Shown here: positions 27,001 to 39,000 of the stretch, one piece after another
How positions within the stretch are numbered: position 1 is the stretch's first letter
How the letters are laid out: each line of letters opens with the position of its first letter
Assembly: GCA_037783415.1 (NCBI GenBank)
Contig: JAZGTN010000037.1
Span: 6,310,501-6,374,500, forward strand
Source of the DNA: Leptasterias polaris
Taxonomy: Eukaryota > Echinodermata > Asteroidea > Forcipulatida > Asteriidae
Direction: 5' to 3'
DNA: 64,000 bases
Made by a program: the position numbers and the translations under genes
The notes under the pieces: model-generated
Told to the model about the DNA's origin: nothing
The model's input: the letters and a program-made list of their open reading frames with translations, nothing else
Databases searched by the model: none

Positions 27001-30000
27001 CATTTGTCTGTCCTTGTGATGTACATTACCCTTTTTTTTTTTTTTTTAACCATGTAATTCTATAATTCTTCTGACATCTGTCTATATTTTAGTGTAAGAA
27101 CAATCTTTTACAGCATTTTATGAACTGGTAAAAAATTGAGTTTTTAATTCATTCTCCCATGCCTATAACTAGTACAATATTTATGGTTGTATGCATTTAG
27201 TGTGGATAGACCTGTTTGTAAAAAATATTTATATATTTATTATTTTTGTGATTAGGGAGACAAATCCATGCTTAGGAGAGGTATTGAAAGACAATGCACA
27301 CTTTCTCAAACTCTACGCCTTCTACGTCAGTAACTTTGACCACGCCATGAAGCAACTCAATTTGTGGACGTCTAAAGTGCCCAAATTTGCCGCAGCTATT
27401 TCGGAAATGCAGGTGAGTTTGTCAGCCTTAATTTGTCATGGGGGAGTTTAGTTTTTGTTTTTACTTGGTGTAGTTCTAATGATTTGGGGATAAAAAGACG
27501 GACAATTTAAAAAAAAATATTATTTAATTTTTTTGCTAAAGTTTTATATTTTTGAAAATATTTCCATCACAAATGCTTGTTCAGGCCGAACATACAAACA
27601 GGCTTTCATGCAAAACAGAAGAGAAAACATCAAAAATCACGAAAGATTCTCAACTGATAAATTGTTTGAGAGACAATCTAAGCTTATACAAAATGTGCCA
27701 TGGACATCCTCCAAATATATTGGAACTTTTTAGATGTCTGAGATCTCCCACAATTTGTAAAAACCATGCACTCTAAAAAATCCCAAGTAAGAATTGAAAA
27801 AAAAAAAGTGATTTTGACCTGGATTCTGTGTTGATTTCACCCATCATCTGATTTGATACTGATTCCAGGTCATAGTGACCCAGAAATGGGTCAGGCCGAA
27901 CAGGACCCGGATCCAGGCTAGTTCTGACCAGAAAGTTTTTAGAGTGTTGGCCAACTTCATAAAGCTGTTTATCTGAGTGTAAGCAAATCTGTGTACTTTT
28001 TCTGTTGGCAGAAAAAATCTGTGTTAAAGCAAAAGTGTATTTCATAAATGGTTAAAAAGAATTTTGACATTGTAATTTGCGCTTTCTTGATGGTTTTTTA
28101 TTGTTGCGTTACTCATCTCCTTAGTAAGAACTGCCGGCAATTCAGCGCGCCGTTGAAATTTTGCTGAGGACCACATTGTAAGCCGAAGACATTCGCTTCT
28201 ACAAGCTTTTTGAAATTGTCTTTAACTGGGTTTTTTTTAAAGCAGAAATTTGTTGGGACGCACTGTTTATTTTCTCTCCGAAATTTATTCACAGCAACTC
28301 CCACAATGTGGCGGTCTTGCTCTCCAACACCACATGTTAACTCCAGTACAGAGGATACCCAGATATGAGCTCCTACTAAAAGGTACGCCAACTCAGCAAG
28401 AGAAGTTCTTATTGGGACATTGTAGTCTCCCAGTTTTTACAATCTACTCCACAGCAGTAGATAAATAGCAGTTTTCTTATCTGAACTGCATGTTGGTAGT
28501 CTTCCAATCCCCCCAATCTACTCCACAGCAGTAGATAAATAACATGACAAGTCCTCAGAAGAACAATTCTATACAGCAACGTAGGTTACTAATCTCTACT
28601 TTACTTGTAGCTTATATGTAGCTCAGAGTTTTTTACTGGAAAAGAAGTCTCCATACAAGACCAACGTTTTTTAGGAAGAGTAGGAAGTGTTTGATTTTCC
28701 AATCTAATCCACAACAGTAAATAAATAATAGGACATGTTTTTTATCTGAACTACATGTAGGTAGTTTCCCAATTTCCCTATCTACTCAACAACAGTAGTA
28801 GTAGATAAACATTATGGGCAAGTTCTTAGAATAACGATTCTGCACAGCAAAGTAGGTTATCTCAACTTTACGTGTAGCTTGAAGCTTGTAGCTCAGAATT
28901 TTTTACTGGACCAGAAGTCTTCATACAAGACCAAACATATTTATCTAGAACTCTTTATTTTTATTTACTGAACTTTTAGGAAGAGTAGGAAGTGATTGTT
29001 ACTTGTCAACTCTCTTTTGAGAGGAGTGTTAGCTGTGAACGGAGCCGGTGTGGTCTTGATGTTTAGAACATGGCTTGAACAGTATGATTCTCCTGAAGGC
29101 AAGCAGAGTTTTCCTTTCAAAACATCAAGACCACAACATCTGGGCCCAATTTCATAGAGCTACTTAAGCAGAAAATCTTGCTTAACAATTGTCTGCTAAG
29201 CAGAAATGAGCAGGATACCAGTCAACAATTGTACATGTGACATGGTAGTTTGGCTGGTAACCTTATTCTGGTAAGCGAAATGTTGTTGTGCTTAGCTACT
29301 TTTTGTGCTTAAGCAGCTCTATGAAATTGGGCCCTGCTCTTATCAGAGCCAACACTCCTCCCAGAAAGAGATTTGCACACAAGCTTTACTAGTAATTATT
29401 ATTTCCTATAATCCACACCATGTGGAGACTTGTTATGAAGAATTTTGTACATGTACTTGAAAAGTAGATGTGTTTGGGAGAAAAAAATTGACTGGGCAAG
29501 TTTGGTCATGAGGCCAGTGGTCCAGCGGGTATTTTGAGCCTTGTATGCTCTTTATATGTTTCATGTTGTGTATACTTTTTTCAGAGATAATTATGAGCAA
29601 GGTTTTTGTGATTTCTTTACACGAATGCAGAGTACTTAAGAAAGCTACCGGAGGATGCCAGGGATAGACCGAGTGCAGAGAGTAAGTCTTCTGTCATTTC
29701 CTCCTCAATTTGTCGTCCAAAATCTTAAAAGAGCGCAAAATCTTTTTACAAAGAAAGCTGTCAGGTTTAGAGATTCTATAATTGAATGCTTTTGTGTCAT
29801 CTGTGGGCCATTATCTCAGAGTATGGACCAATCCGGCATGTTTTGGCTGAGCGGTCTAGTTCACCGGACCCAAGCTCTGGTGTTGTCAGCAGCTCAAGTT
29901 GCTTAGCAGAAGTAGGCTACCAGTCAGATCACCTTTAATGTATACTGTTTAAGACTGGTTCTCTGCTTCGAAGACAAATTTATTAGAATGAAATACTTCC

Positions 30001-33000
30001 AGCTACCCCAGGACCTGCCGATTACAGAAAGCACACAGTTTTTTCGAAGCACAGAGAAATGTTGCTAACCTAAATCGTATTACCAGTCAAAATGCAATGT
30101 GGTGTGCATTGCTTAAAACTGGTTCCCTTCAAAAATTCCGCTTAGCAAATAAATTTGTACAGCAATACTCTCTGCTGTACAGCTGTATGATAAAAATGTT
30201 TGCATTGACGTCACCCTGCCGCCATCTTTGCGGTTAAAAGCAATGTTGACAAAATGGGCAACGCGAAGCTATTTATGCAAATCAAATAGAATGGACCAAT
30301 GAGAAATCTCCTTTCAACCTGTGAGAGAGGGCGCCCTCTTCCAGTGTCATCATAAACAGAATGTTTATTGGAACCAGTATTGAGACATTAAGCCCCAACG
30401 ACATTTGCAACAACAATCATCCGATCTTTTTTTCCCCCTCTTATCGTTCTATGTTTTCTTGATTTCCTGCAGAGGCCTTAAAAATCATCTCCGGAGCTGC
30501 AAAGCATTCCAATGACATGATGTCATCCATGGTGAGTTGATGTAGTCATAACACCTAAATAAATTCTTTCACAAAACCTTCATTCCGTTGTCAATTCTAC
30601 GTGATTTGTTTCTTCTTCCATGATAGACTGGGGCTCGCTCGTTAGATGCAATCATCTGCAAATAAAGTTTTTTCTGGACCCAGTTTCATAAAGCTGCTTT
30701 AATAAGCAGACAATATTGCATACAACATTTCTGCTAAGCAAACAAAAGCAGGATACCAGTATACAATTGTTGCACATGCTGGGATGGGTTCCATGGTGTT
30801 TTGTACACCAGAGGGGGCAAATGGCACCTGAGGCGGCGATGACTAAGGCTCTTAATTGATTGTCGGTAAATTCACCCCATCACTAATCTGAATGCATTTT
30901 GAAATAAACTATGACTACAAGGATGCTTTTTCTGAGAAAACTGTTTGATGGAGCAACTACATCTCCTTCTAAGAAAGAAGAGTTGCAGAAAAGTAGTGTG
31001 CCCTTGGATAAACATCAGCAGTTATATCAAGAAATATTCCCTGAATGTTTTACTCCTTCGGGGCTTGAATTTGAAGCAAAATTCCACAAGATCACAGGGT
31101 CTGTAGCTCAAAATATTAACTGGACAAGAATTGATTTTACAAGACCAGAATGTTAATGAGAGAGAACTTTGTATAAAGTTACAACTGACTCTAGCTACCG
31201 GGTAAGCTCGGTGGTCTGGTGTTAAGACATCTGCTCTAGCATGGCAAAGGTCGTGGGTTCGAATCCCACTAGAGTGGTATGCATGTTGGTGTTTTTTTCA
31301 CAGGAGTCGGAAAGTACTGAGTATACCGTGCTTATATTAACACATTTTGGTGTAAGGGCAAAAACCAAATAATATAGTTAAATATGTCAACTGTTTTTAT
31401 TTGAACAAGCACCAAGAGAAAATTTATCTCATTAGTTTATGGATTAGTATATTTTGATGCTCAACAGAATTGAAAGATATGTTTACAAGAATTAAACTTT
31501 TTTGAATATCATTTTTAATTTTGTTTTATATTAAAGATATGACACATGAAGTTATTTTTATTCAAGTGAAAACCGTAAGACTGCTGGAAGTTTATGTGTT
31601 TACTGGCCTGAGGCTATAATCGCTGGCCTCGGAATCACTGGCCTCAGGCCTGCGGTGCTGTGTAAATTTCCAGCCCTGTCCCTCAAATCATCACCAAATG
31701 TTATTGTGTTGAAAGCAAATACGCGTTGTCGTAGTTATTTCGATGTGGACATGCACACAGTATGCAGGTATAACTGTAGTCAAAAAATATATACTTTGCA
31801 GATTTTAACAATATTTTACGACTCTTTTTTAAAAGAATGAATCCAACGATAATGCACACAGAGGTTTGACATTTTACGAATGCAAGTTTTCATTTGTAGT
31901 GCATCATCCATTAGTAAGACACAGTTTGTCTCATTAAGGGATGCTTTGCGGTGAAAAGGGTGGTGACTCACTATCACTTCCTGATCCCCTCATCGTAATG
32001 AAGGAGCACTTCGCACAGATGCAGATGACGAGAGACTTGGACTTCCCCCCCCCCCACTCCCCCCAACTCCCCCCCCCCCCCCTTTGCTGTCAGCAGAATG
32101 TCTGCGGTCAGGTCACATGGTACAAAGCGGCACAAGGGAAATCAAGCACGGGACGCACTTCACACTTTTAACCATACTTCGAGTCCAATGCAAACTTTGG
32201 AGTACAGTCAAGCGACAAATTGTTGTTGTGTATGAGGGAGCGATCGAAGTTGTGGGGGAGGGGTGTGGGATGGGTTATTAGAATAAGACATCTGCTGCTT
32301 CCATTCAAGTGCCACCCAATGTGTAGTCGGATGTTGTCAACCAGATAAATACACCACAACTGTTACTACTTGTTTTTTTCCCCCCAGCGCAACTGCACTG
32401 TTGTTGTGAGCAGGAATTTGGTTCTGTGTGGTCTTTGTCATCAACTATAATAGATACTCAGTGGCTACTCCCGCCCTTATCATGATTGGTCAATATTAAC
32501 ATCGTTTCCATCGGCCGCTGTCATGTTGGAAATTTGGTGATGGTTTTTTTTAGCACTGAAGCTCTTTCCACAGAAAGTGAGCAGAACTAGTTAAAGTGTG
32601 TGTAACACTTCATAAACCTATTAATTTGGGGTTGAACAAAGGCAGATTGAGTAGAGCAGGATTTGAACCTACGACATCCTAGACTTGATTCAAGTCCCTT
32701 TCTCGTGCGAGGTTCCTAACGTAACGCGCCAGCATGCAGCCACAGCAGAGCCGTATACCCCCTCACCGACAAAATGTAGTTATTTATGCGGTGGCGATCA
32801 AGGGACTTGACGGAGTCGTTTCCTACTCCACGCATTTGAATAGAAAAATCTCCCCAAATGGGGAGATGTACAAATCCAATGGGAGCGTGGAAGTGCCGCC
32901 CCTTTCATTTAGTATTCATCTTGCTCTGTGACGTTTGTATCATGTATCTATGGACGTAAGCATCTCTCCAGAATGGCTGCCGGGCGGAAGAGGGGGTGGG

Positions 33001-36000
33001 TGTTTTAAGTCGCTAAATTGCATTTGTCAACAATTCAAAGTATGCATTTGCAAACAATACCAATCCCAATGTATACGTAATATTAACTTGAATTCAAATA
33101 AATTTGTAGTTTTTATATATATTCATGCATTTCGATCCTCGACAAAGTACTTTACCACCCCCGCAAATAAAAAAAACAACGAGTCTTCTTTTTGAACGCG
33201 TTTGATTGGACAACAAGTAATGCGCCATAACTTTGCATATTCGTAAGTGAATAAATTTACATATCAGGCAACTGCGGGTTCGTCAAGTCCCTGTCCCGCG
33301 CGCGGAACAGGTTGGGGAATGCAGAGCGCAAAATAATAGTTTTCTGACGATGAGGCAAGGAAGGGCCTTGCACGGGATTGGGACTTGAGTCAAGTCTAAC
33401 GACATCCGGATTAACAGACCGGCGCTCTACCAACTGAGCTATCTAGCCCCATGTTGGCGGTCCCCCTACTTTGTCAATATCTTTGTTCGGGGGGTGACAG
33501 TCAGAAGCCATTCAACCTGTAACTGCAGTATAGCCAGGCATCACACCCAAGTTTACGATACAACCTGGGAAGTGGATAAAGAGGGGTCACCTTAAAGGGA
33601 TGCAACTTTTTATTTCAAATAAATAATAAGCCACAAGGAAAACTGACTAGGTAAATGTTGCAAAAACCATAAACACTTTCTGAATTGTAAACTGAGTGTA
33701 GCACTACTTCAGAGATCACACATCCCCTCTGCTATTGACTGCGCAAGTCTTGCTCATTGAAAAACGAGAAAATAACTTGAATGAAGACCATATTTTTCTA
33801 TGAAATCAAATATACAATATCCTTAAAATACAAATACTCATAGCAAATTGTGATAAAAATATCTTCATTTTTTTTTTTAATACAAATAATTTGCCAGAAT
33901 TAACATTGTAAAAAAATTAAAACTTGGGATTGTCAATCACGCATGAATTTTACATAGGTTTAATGATAGCATGAACATCAGTCGGGCAAAATTCTGAATT
34001 ACAAGTAACCGGAAACGAAGGTCTCAAGTTATCTTTGGTGGTTTGTTAAATTTATTTTACTTTCATATATTTCATCCCTAAATTTTACTTTCCTAAAAAT
34101 ACGATACAATTTTCATGGCCATAACCATGTTAAACTAAAGTATTTGAAGAAAAAGAATCGCACAACTTTCTATATTTTTACCAAGAAGATTTTTCTCTTA
34201 TTGAGAAGACTTTTTTTCTCTAAGAAGAACTTTTTTCTTCATTGAGAAGGATTTCTCTTTAATTAAAAGAAATTCTTTTCGTATAATAATAATAATATCA
34301 AGCATTTATAAAGCGCCATCTATCTAGGTAGCCTATTCCGAGGCGCATATTATTACCCCTGGTCACTGGGCCATTTATTTCAATCCTTAAACCATCTCAG
34401 CTCCCTGGGGAGTATACAGCCTGTGCTGCAATATATGCGCTACTAGGCTAAATCAATCACAAGAACCATCTCTGCCCTCACAGGTACCCATTTTACCCCT
34501 GGGTGGAGAGATGCAATTATAGTTAAGTGTCTTGCTCAGAGACACAAGTGTCACGACCGGGACTCGAACCCACACTCTGCTGAACAGAAACACCAGAACT
34601 TGAGTTCGGTGTTCTTATCCACTCGGCCACGACACCCAACGTATAATATAATTTATCTTTACTTACAAGAATTCTCGTTACTAAAAATATTTTCTCTTTA
34701 CTAAGAATAATTTTCTCTCTACTAAAAAGATTCTTTTTAATGAGAAAAATTTCATTTCAGTAAAAAGAATCTCTTTACTTGTGAAAAATTTCCATTTACT
34801 AAAACGAACTTCCATTTACTAAGAAAACATTTCTCTTTACTAAGAAGAAGTTACTAAGAAAAGTTTGTCTTTACTAAGAAGAATTTCTCTTTACTACGAA
34901 GAATTTCTCTTTACTAAGAAGAATTTCTCTTGACCACGAAGAATTTCTCTTTACTACAAAAAATTTGTCTTTACTAAGGAGAATTTCCCTTTACTGAGAA
35001 GAATTTCCTATTCACGCAAAAGAGTTCATCTTTACTAAGAATTTCTCTTTACTAAGAAAAGTTTCTCGTTACTAAGAAGAATTTCTCTTGACCACGAAGA
35101 ATTTCTCTTTACTACAAAGAATTTGTCTTTACAACGAAGAATTTATCTTTACTACAAAAAATTTCTCTTTACTAAGAAGAATTTGTCTTTACTACGAAGA
35201 ATTTCTCTTTACTAAGAAGAATTTGTCTTTACTACGAAGAATTTGTCTTTACTAAGGAGAATTTCCCTTTACTGAGAAGAATTTCCTATTCACGCAAAAG
35301 AGTTCATCTTTAATAAGAAGATGTTTTTACTAAGAAAAAGTCTCTTTACTCCGACTATTTTCTCTGCACTGAGAAGAATTTCTCTTTACTGAGAAAAAAT
35401 TCCCAGAATGATTATACCGTCTTTACTTTTTTAATTAGTACCAACCATTAATTAATATCTTGACCTCTTGAAGTCTGCATCCTTAAAATGTTAATAAATT
35501 GTTAACCACGTTCAGTTGTTCCTTTTGCTGACAAAGTCTCAATTTCTCAGAGGAATGGGAAGAAACAAAACCAGTCTACTGTGATCTAGGACCCTTGTTT
35601 TAAACATGAGGAAAGGTTCAAATACCCTAAGCAGTACTCAAGACCTTTGAAGCCTCTGACTGTAATCCTTGTTTGGTGCGGTGACTCATCCACAGTTGCA
35701 AAAGTTGTGGGTTATTTTGGTGGGGGTTTCGGTTCTGCAAATATACCTGGCATTCGGTGCGTGTACTCCGTTGCCATAGGAAAAGGCACGCTATTACCGT
35801 AAATGGTTGTTGCCATTTAAGGAATCGTGGAAACACAGCGGGACTACTCTCTGTGATGAGTTCCTGGCCCCTTTCAAGGTCTACCACTCACATGGGCACA
35901 ATTTTGACCTATATCGAGACTTTATCATTTCAGATCCCCCCCCCCCCCCCCTCGCTGTGCCTACAGGAAAGGATGAATTTCCCTTGACAAATTGTCACCT

Positions 36001-39000
36001 TCCTGTCAGCAGTCACTTATGACATTTCAGTACCTCCCTATAAAAAGAAGATGAAATTCTCGGCAGGAGGTTCCAGGGCGTGCTAAATCCAGCTCCCCCA
36101 CTTTTTTTTTCTTTCTGCGGTCTTGAGTAACGCATGTCAAAGAAAACAGCTTCCTATTTCAGTTAGCTAATGCAGGCCCTCTTGATTGTGATATTGTGTG
36201 TGCCAGTGAAGTGGGGAACGCCAGACTTTGAAAAGGTTGTGGTAGTATTTTAGGAAACTGGGAACTGAGCCGCACCTGAAGAGGATATCCTTGGTTTGTT
36301 TATTTCTCCTATATAAAATGGAGTTCCTCTAAAGGCGTTTTGTTTGGTTTATTTTCTATGATGTTATTGGTGTAGAGTTCACTGTATTTTGGGTTTTTGT
36401 CTTTATCAGGGAAACGTTTTAAAGGATTTGCATAACATTGGTTAGAAATAAGATTGAAAATATAAATGTTCAAGATTTGCTCGTAAATTGCACGGTATAA
36501 AGATGGTGGAATACTTGCCTTTCATAATTTTTGCTTGAAATGCTGTAGTTTTGAAAAATTAGTAACACAATTAGATTTGATCTAGTCCAAAACCAGATGT
36601 TTGAAAACTTATAATTTTGGGGTTTTTTTCCCCCCACTTTTTTCTCATGACCCTGGTTACCGAATGAGCTTAAACTTTTACAGGTTTGTTATTTCATGTA
36701 TATGTTTAAAAGCGCCTCAGGGAACGATTTGGTCTGGACACAAAGTGCAGATAATTACAAATTTTGGCCACGTGCTATAAAGGAGAAAAACTAATCTGTG
36801 AAAATTGCATTATAGTGGGGCAGATTAGAGAAATATTTGGGGGAATTGTGCCTTTGATGATACAAGCATGAAACTTGGCACACAGTCAGGGTATGTCATG
36901 AGATAGATGTTTGGCTAGAGGGCCAAACAATGTTGCGAAGCACCGTATAATTATTAACATGGGACTGCTATACTATATTAAAATTTCTAGCGTAGCGGCA
37001 GTATACATAACAATATACAGGATGACACGGGATGCATGTTCCACCAATCAAATTACATTGATTACATTGACAGAGCAGTGCATAAACACATATATTTTAT
37101 AGTTTTTACCTTTTATATATAAAAGGTTGTATCGTATACTTGGGTGTGATCCCTGGCTACACGGCAGTTTGCGGTTGAATGGCTTCTGACTGGCACCCCC
37201 CGAACAAAGATATTGACAAAATAGGGAGACCGCCAACATAGGGCTAGATAGCTCAGTTGGTAGAGCGCCGGCACGTTAAACCAGAGGTCGTTGGTTCAAA
37301 TCCCACTCTAGTCAATTTTTCTTTGTTCAACCCAAAAATCATTTAAAAATTTACCCAGTCAGTTTCCCTTGTGGTTTATTATTTGATATCTTTTATATAT
37401 AACTTATGAAAATTGTAAGTTCAAATTGAAAAAATGGTTGTATATGAATCTGACCTGGTACGTGCGTCTTGTAAGGCTAAGGGCAGATCTTAATGAAGGG
37501 CAACTTATTGAGGGAAACTGCCTCTGGTGCCTCTGTCACACATCGAGCCTCGTGAATTATCAAATAATGTTTTTAAATGCCAACACTTTAAATATTTTAT
37601 CACTGTATGTGTTTGTGTTTAAATTAAATTGCACCGAGAGAGAGATTTTCATGAATTTGAATTTCCATTTGAACCAATCAGTGGGTTTTCAGACTGAAAC
37701 TTATCATATGTTGTTGTTGATAATTACTGACCGTGTACTGTTCTGTGTAATTCTTCTTATCCCCTCAGGATCAATTTGAAAAACTGCTTAAGATTAATGA
37801 GAAGATTGAAGGTGAAGACATCATCGATCCTACAAGACACCTGCTGAAAGAGGGCAAGATAACCAAGATTGCCAACAAGAGCAAAGATCCTCAAGACAGA
37901 TATATCTACCTGGTAAGATGGAGAGAGATTCTTTAGGCAGGTAGAGGGGTAGGGAAGGAGGGGGTAAAGTCATCAACAGAGTAGTGTTTTGTCAGAATAT
38001 GTCTACAGATCTTTGTCTTTTTGCCTTTAAAGTGTCTGGAAGGGTGTGACCTTTAAAGGTCAGGTAACTATTGGTAACTACTCCAAAGTTAATGACCATA
38101 AAAACTTACTTGGTGAGAAGCACTGCAGCTGTTGATAGTATAAAGTATTTTGAGAACAGATTCCCCTTGAAGTTTTGTGGTTTGGTTGAATTTTCACCCC
38201 CAAAACATTTGAATCTGAGAAAGGGTTCATGCATGAATCGTTCCTCAGATGTACGAGGGTTGGTTTTCGTTTGCGAATGTTGCGACCAGAAATACGGTTG
38301 GTACCCGCTGTCATCTTGCTTCTTGTGAAAATAACCGTGATGGTATTCTCAGCCAGTAGACACTGTATTCAGCTGAAACTTTCACATGTAACTTTTATTG
38401 CATCTTTCTGTATAATTTTGCCTATAAATCAGTATTATGTTAATGAAAACCAATCTATGACCCTGCCTTTGAACATGCTTTGAGACACCCACAAATAAAG
38501 CGCTATTTATACATTGTAGGAGCTGAGTTTTTGTATTGATTGATTTTTTGTATTTCAATCGTCCAGTTCAATGATATTCTCCTGTGCTGTGAGAAGAAGA
38601 GATTGTTGGCGGCATCTGCTTCTTACAAAGTCAAACTCAAGCTGGCAGTGGATGGCATGAAGGTTAGTGTGAGTACATTTCTCTTGATTTCAAAAAGAAA
38701 AGTTTTTTTAATTTTTGTTTGCGGAAAAAGTATGTCAGCATGAAGTTTTTCAAAAAAGTCTTCCGATGATTGAGTTTGGATAAAAAAGGAGGATGACGCT
38801 GGCATTTTAAAACTGGTGTCCACTTTTGTTTTCATAAATTATAGTAATTTAATTTTCCTTTCAATTGGAAAATTGAAAGCTAAAAACAAGAAGCAAAAAC
38901 AAAAATTGAGAAAAAATAAAGATAAATTTTCCTTGGAATTACTTGGTACTTTTGAGGATTTATTGAAGAGAGATATTCTTTATGGTATCAGAGGCAAAAG

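Larger units (their letters stand above)
23274..27255. other. Intron 5
   Basis: No gene apart from the mobile and repeated elements listed (23559-23788, 23871-24286, 25712-25908, 26416-26610). An (AT)n tract lies at about 24668-24690, a G run at 25401-25415 and a T run at 27030. 24300-25700 shows nothing recognisable. Confidence 0.5.
28383..29630. other. Intron 7
   Basis: Mostly tandemly repeated DNA (28440-29000) and a nested pair of palindromic elements (29010-29400). No gene. Confidence 0.6.
30532..37768. other. Intron 9
   Basis: Repeat-rich. It has SINEs (31195, 32625, 34289, 37120), the second 9-bp-duplication transposon (32680-33398), C-rich 32046-32090, a 20-bp satellite (34170-35410), C15 at about 35938 and a truncated TTAA MITE (36423-36707). 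An 81-codon frame at 30911-31156 matches no family I know; no other coding signal. Confidence 0.6.

Noticed and set aside
30911..31156. 81-codon frame in intron 9
   Set aside because: It reads plausibly, but has no recognised family, no splice link to FGD and is short.
37241..37312. A tRNA-Asn gene
   Set aside because: A and B boxes are present, but the anticodon stem does not pair and the same flanks repeat at other loci, so it is a SINE copy.
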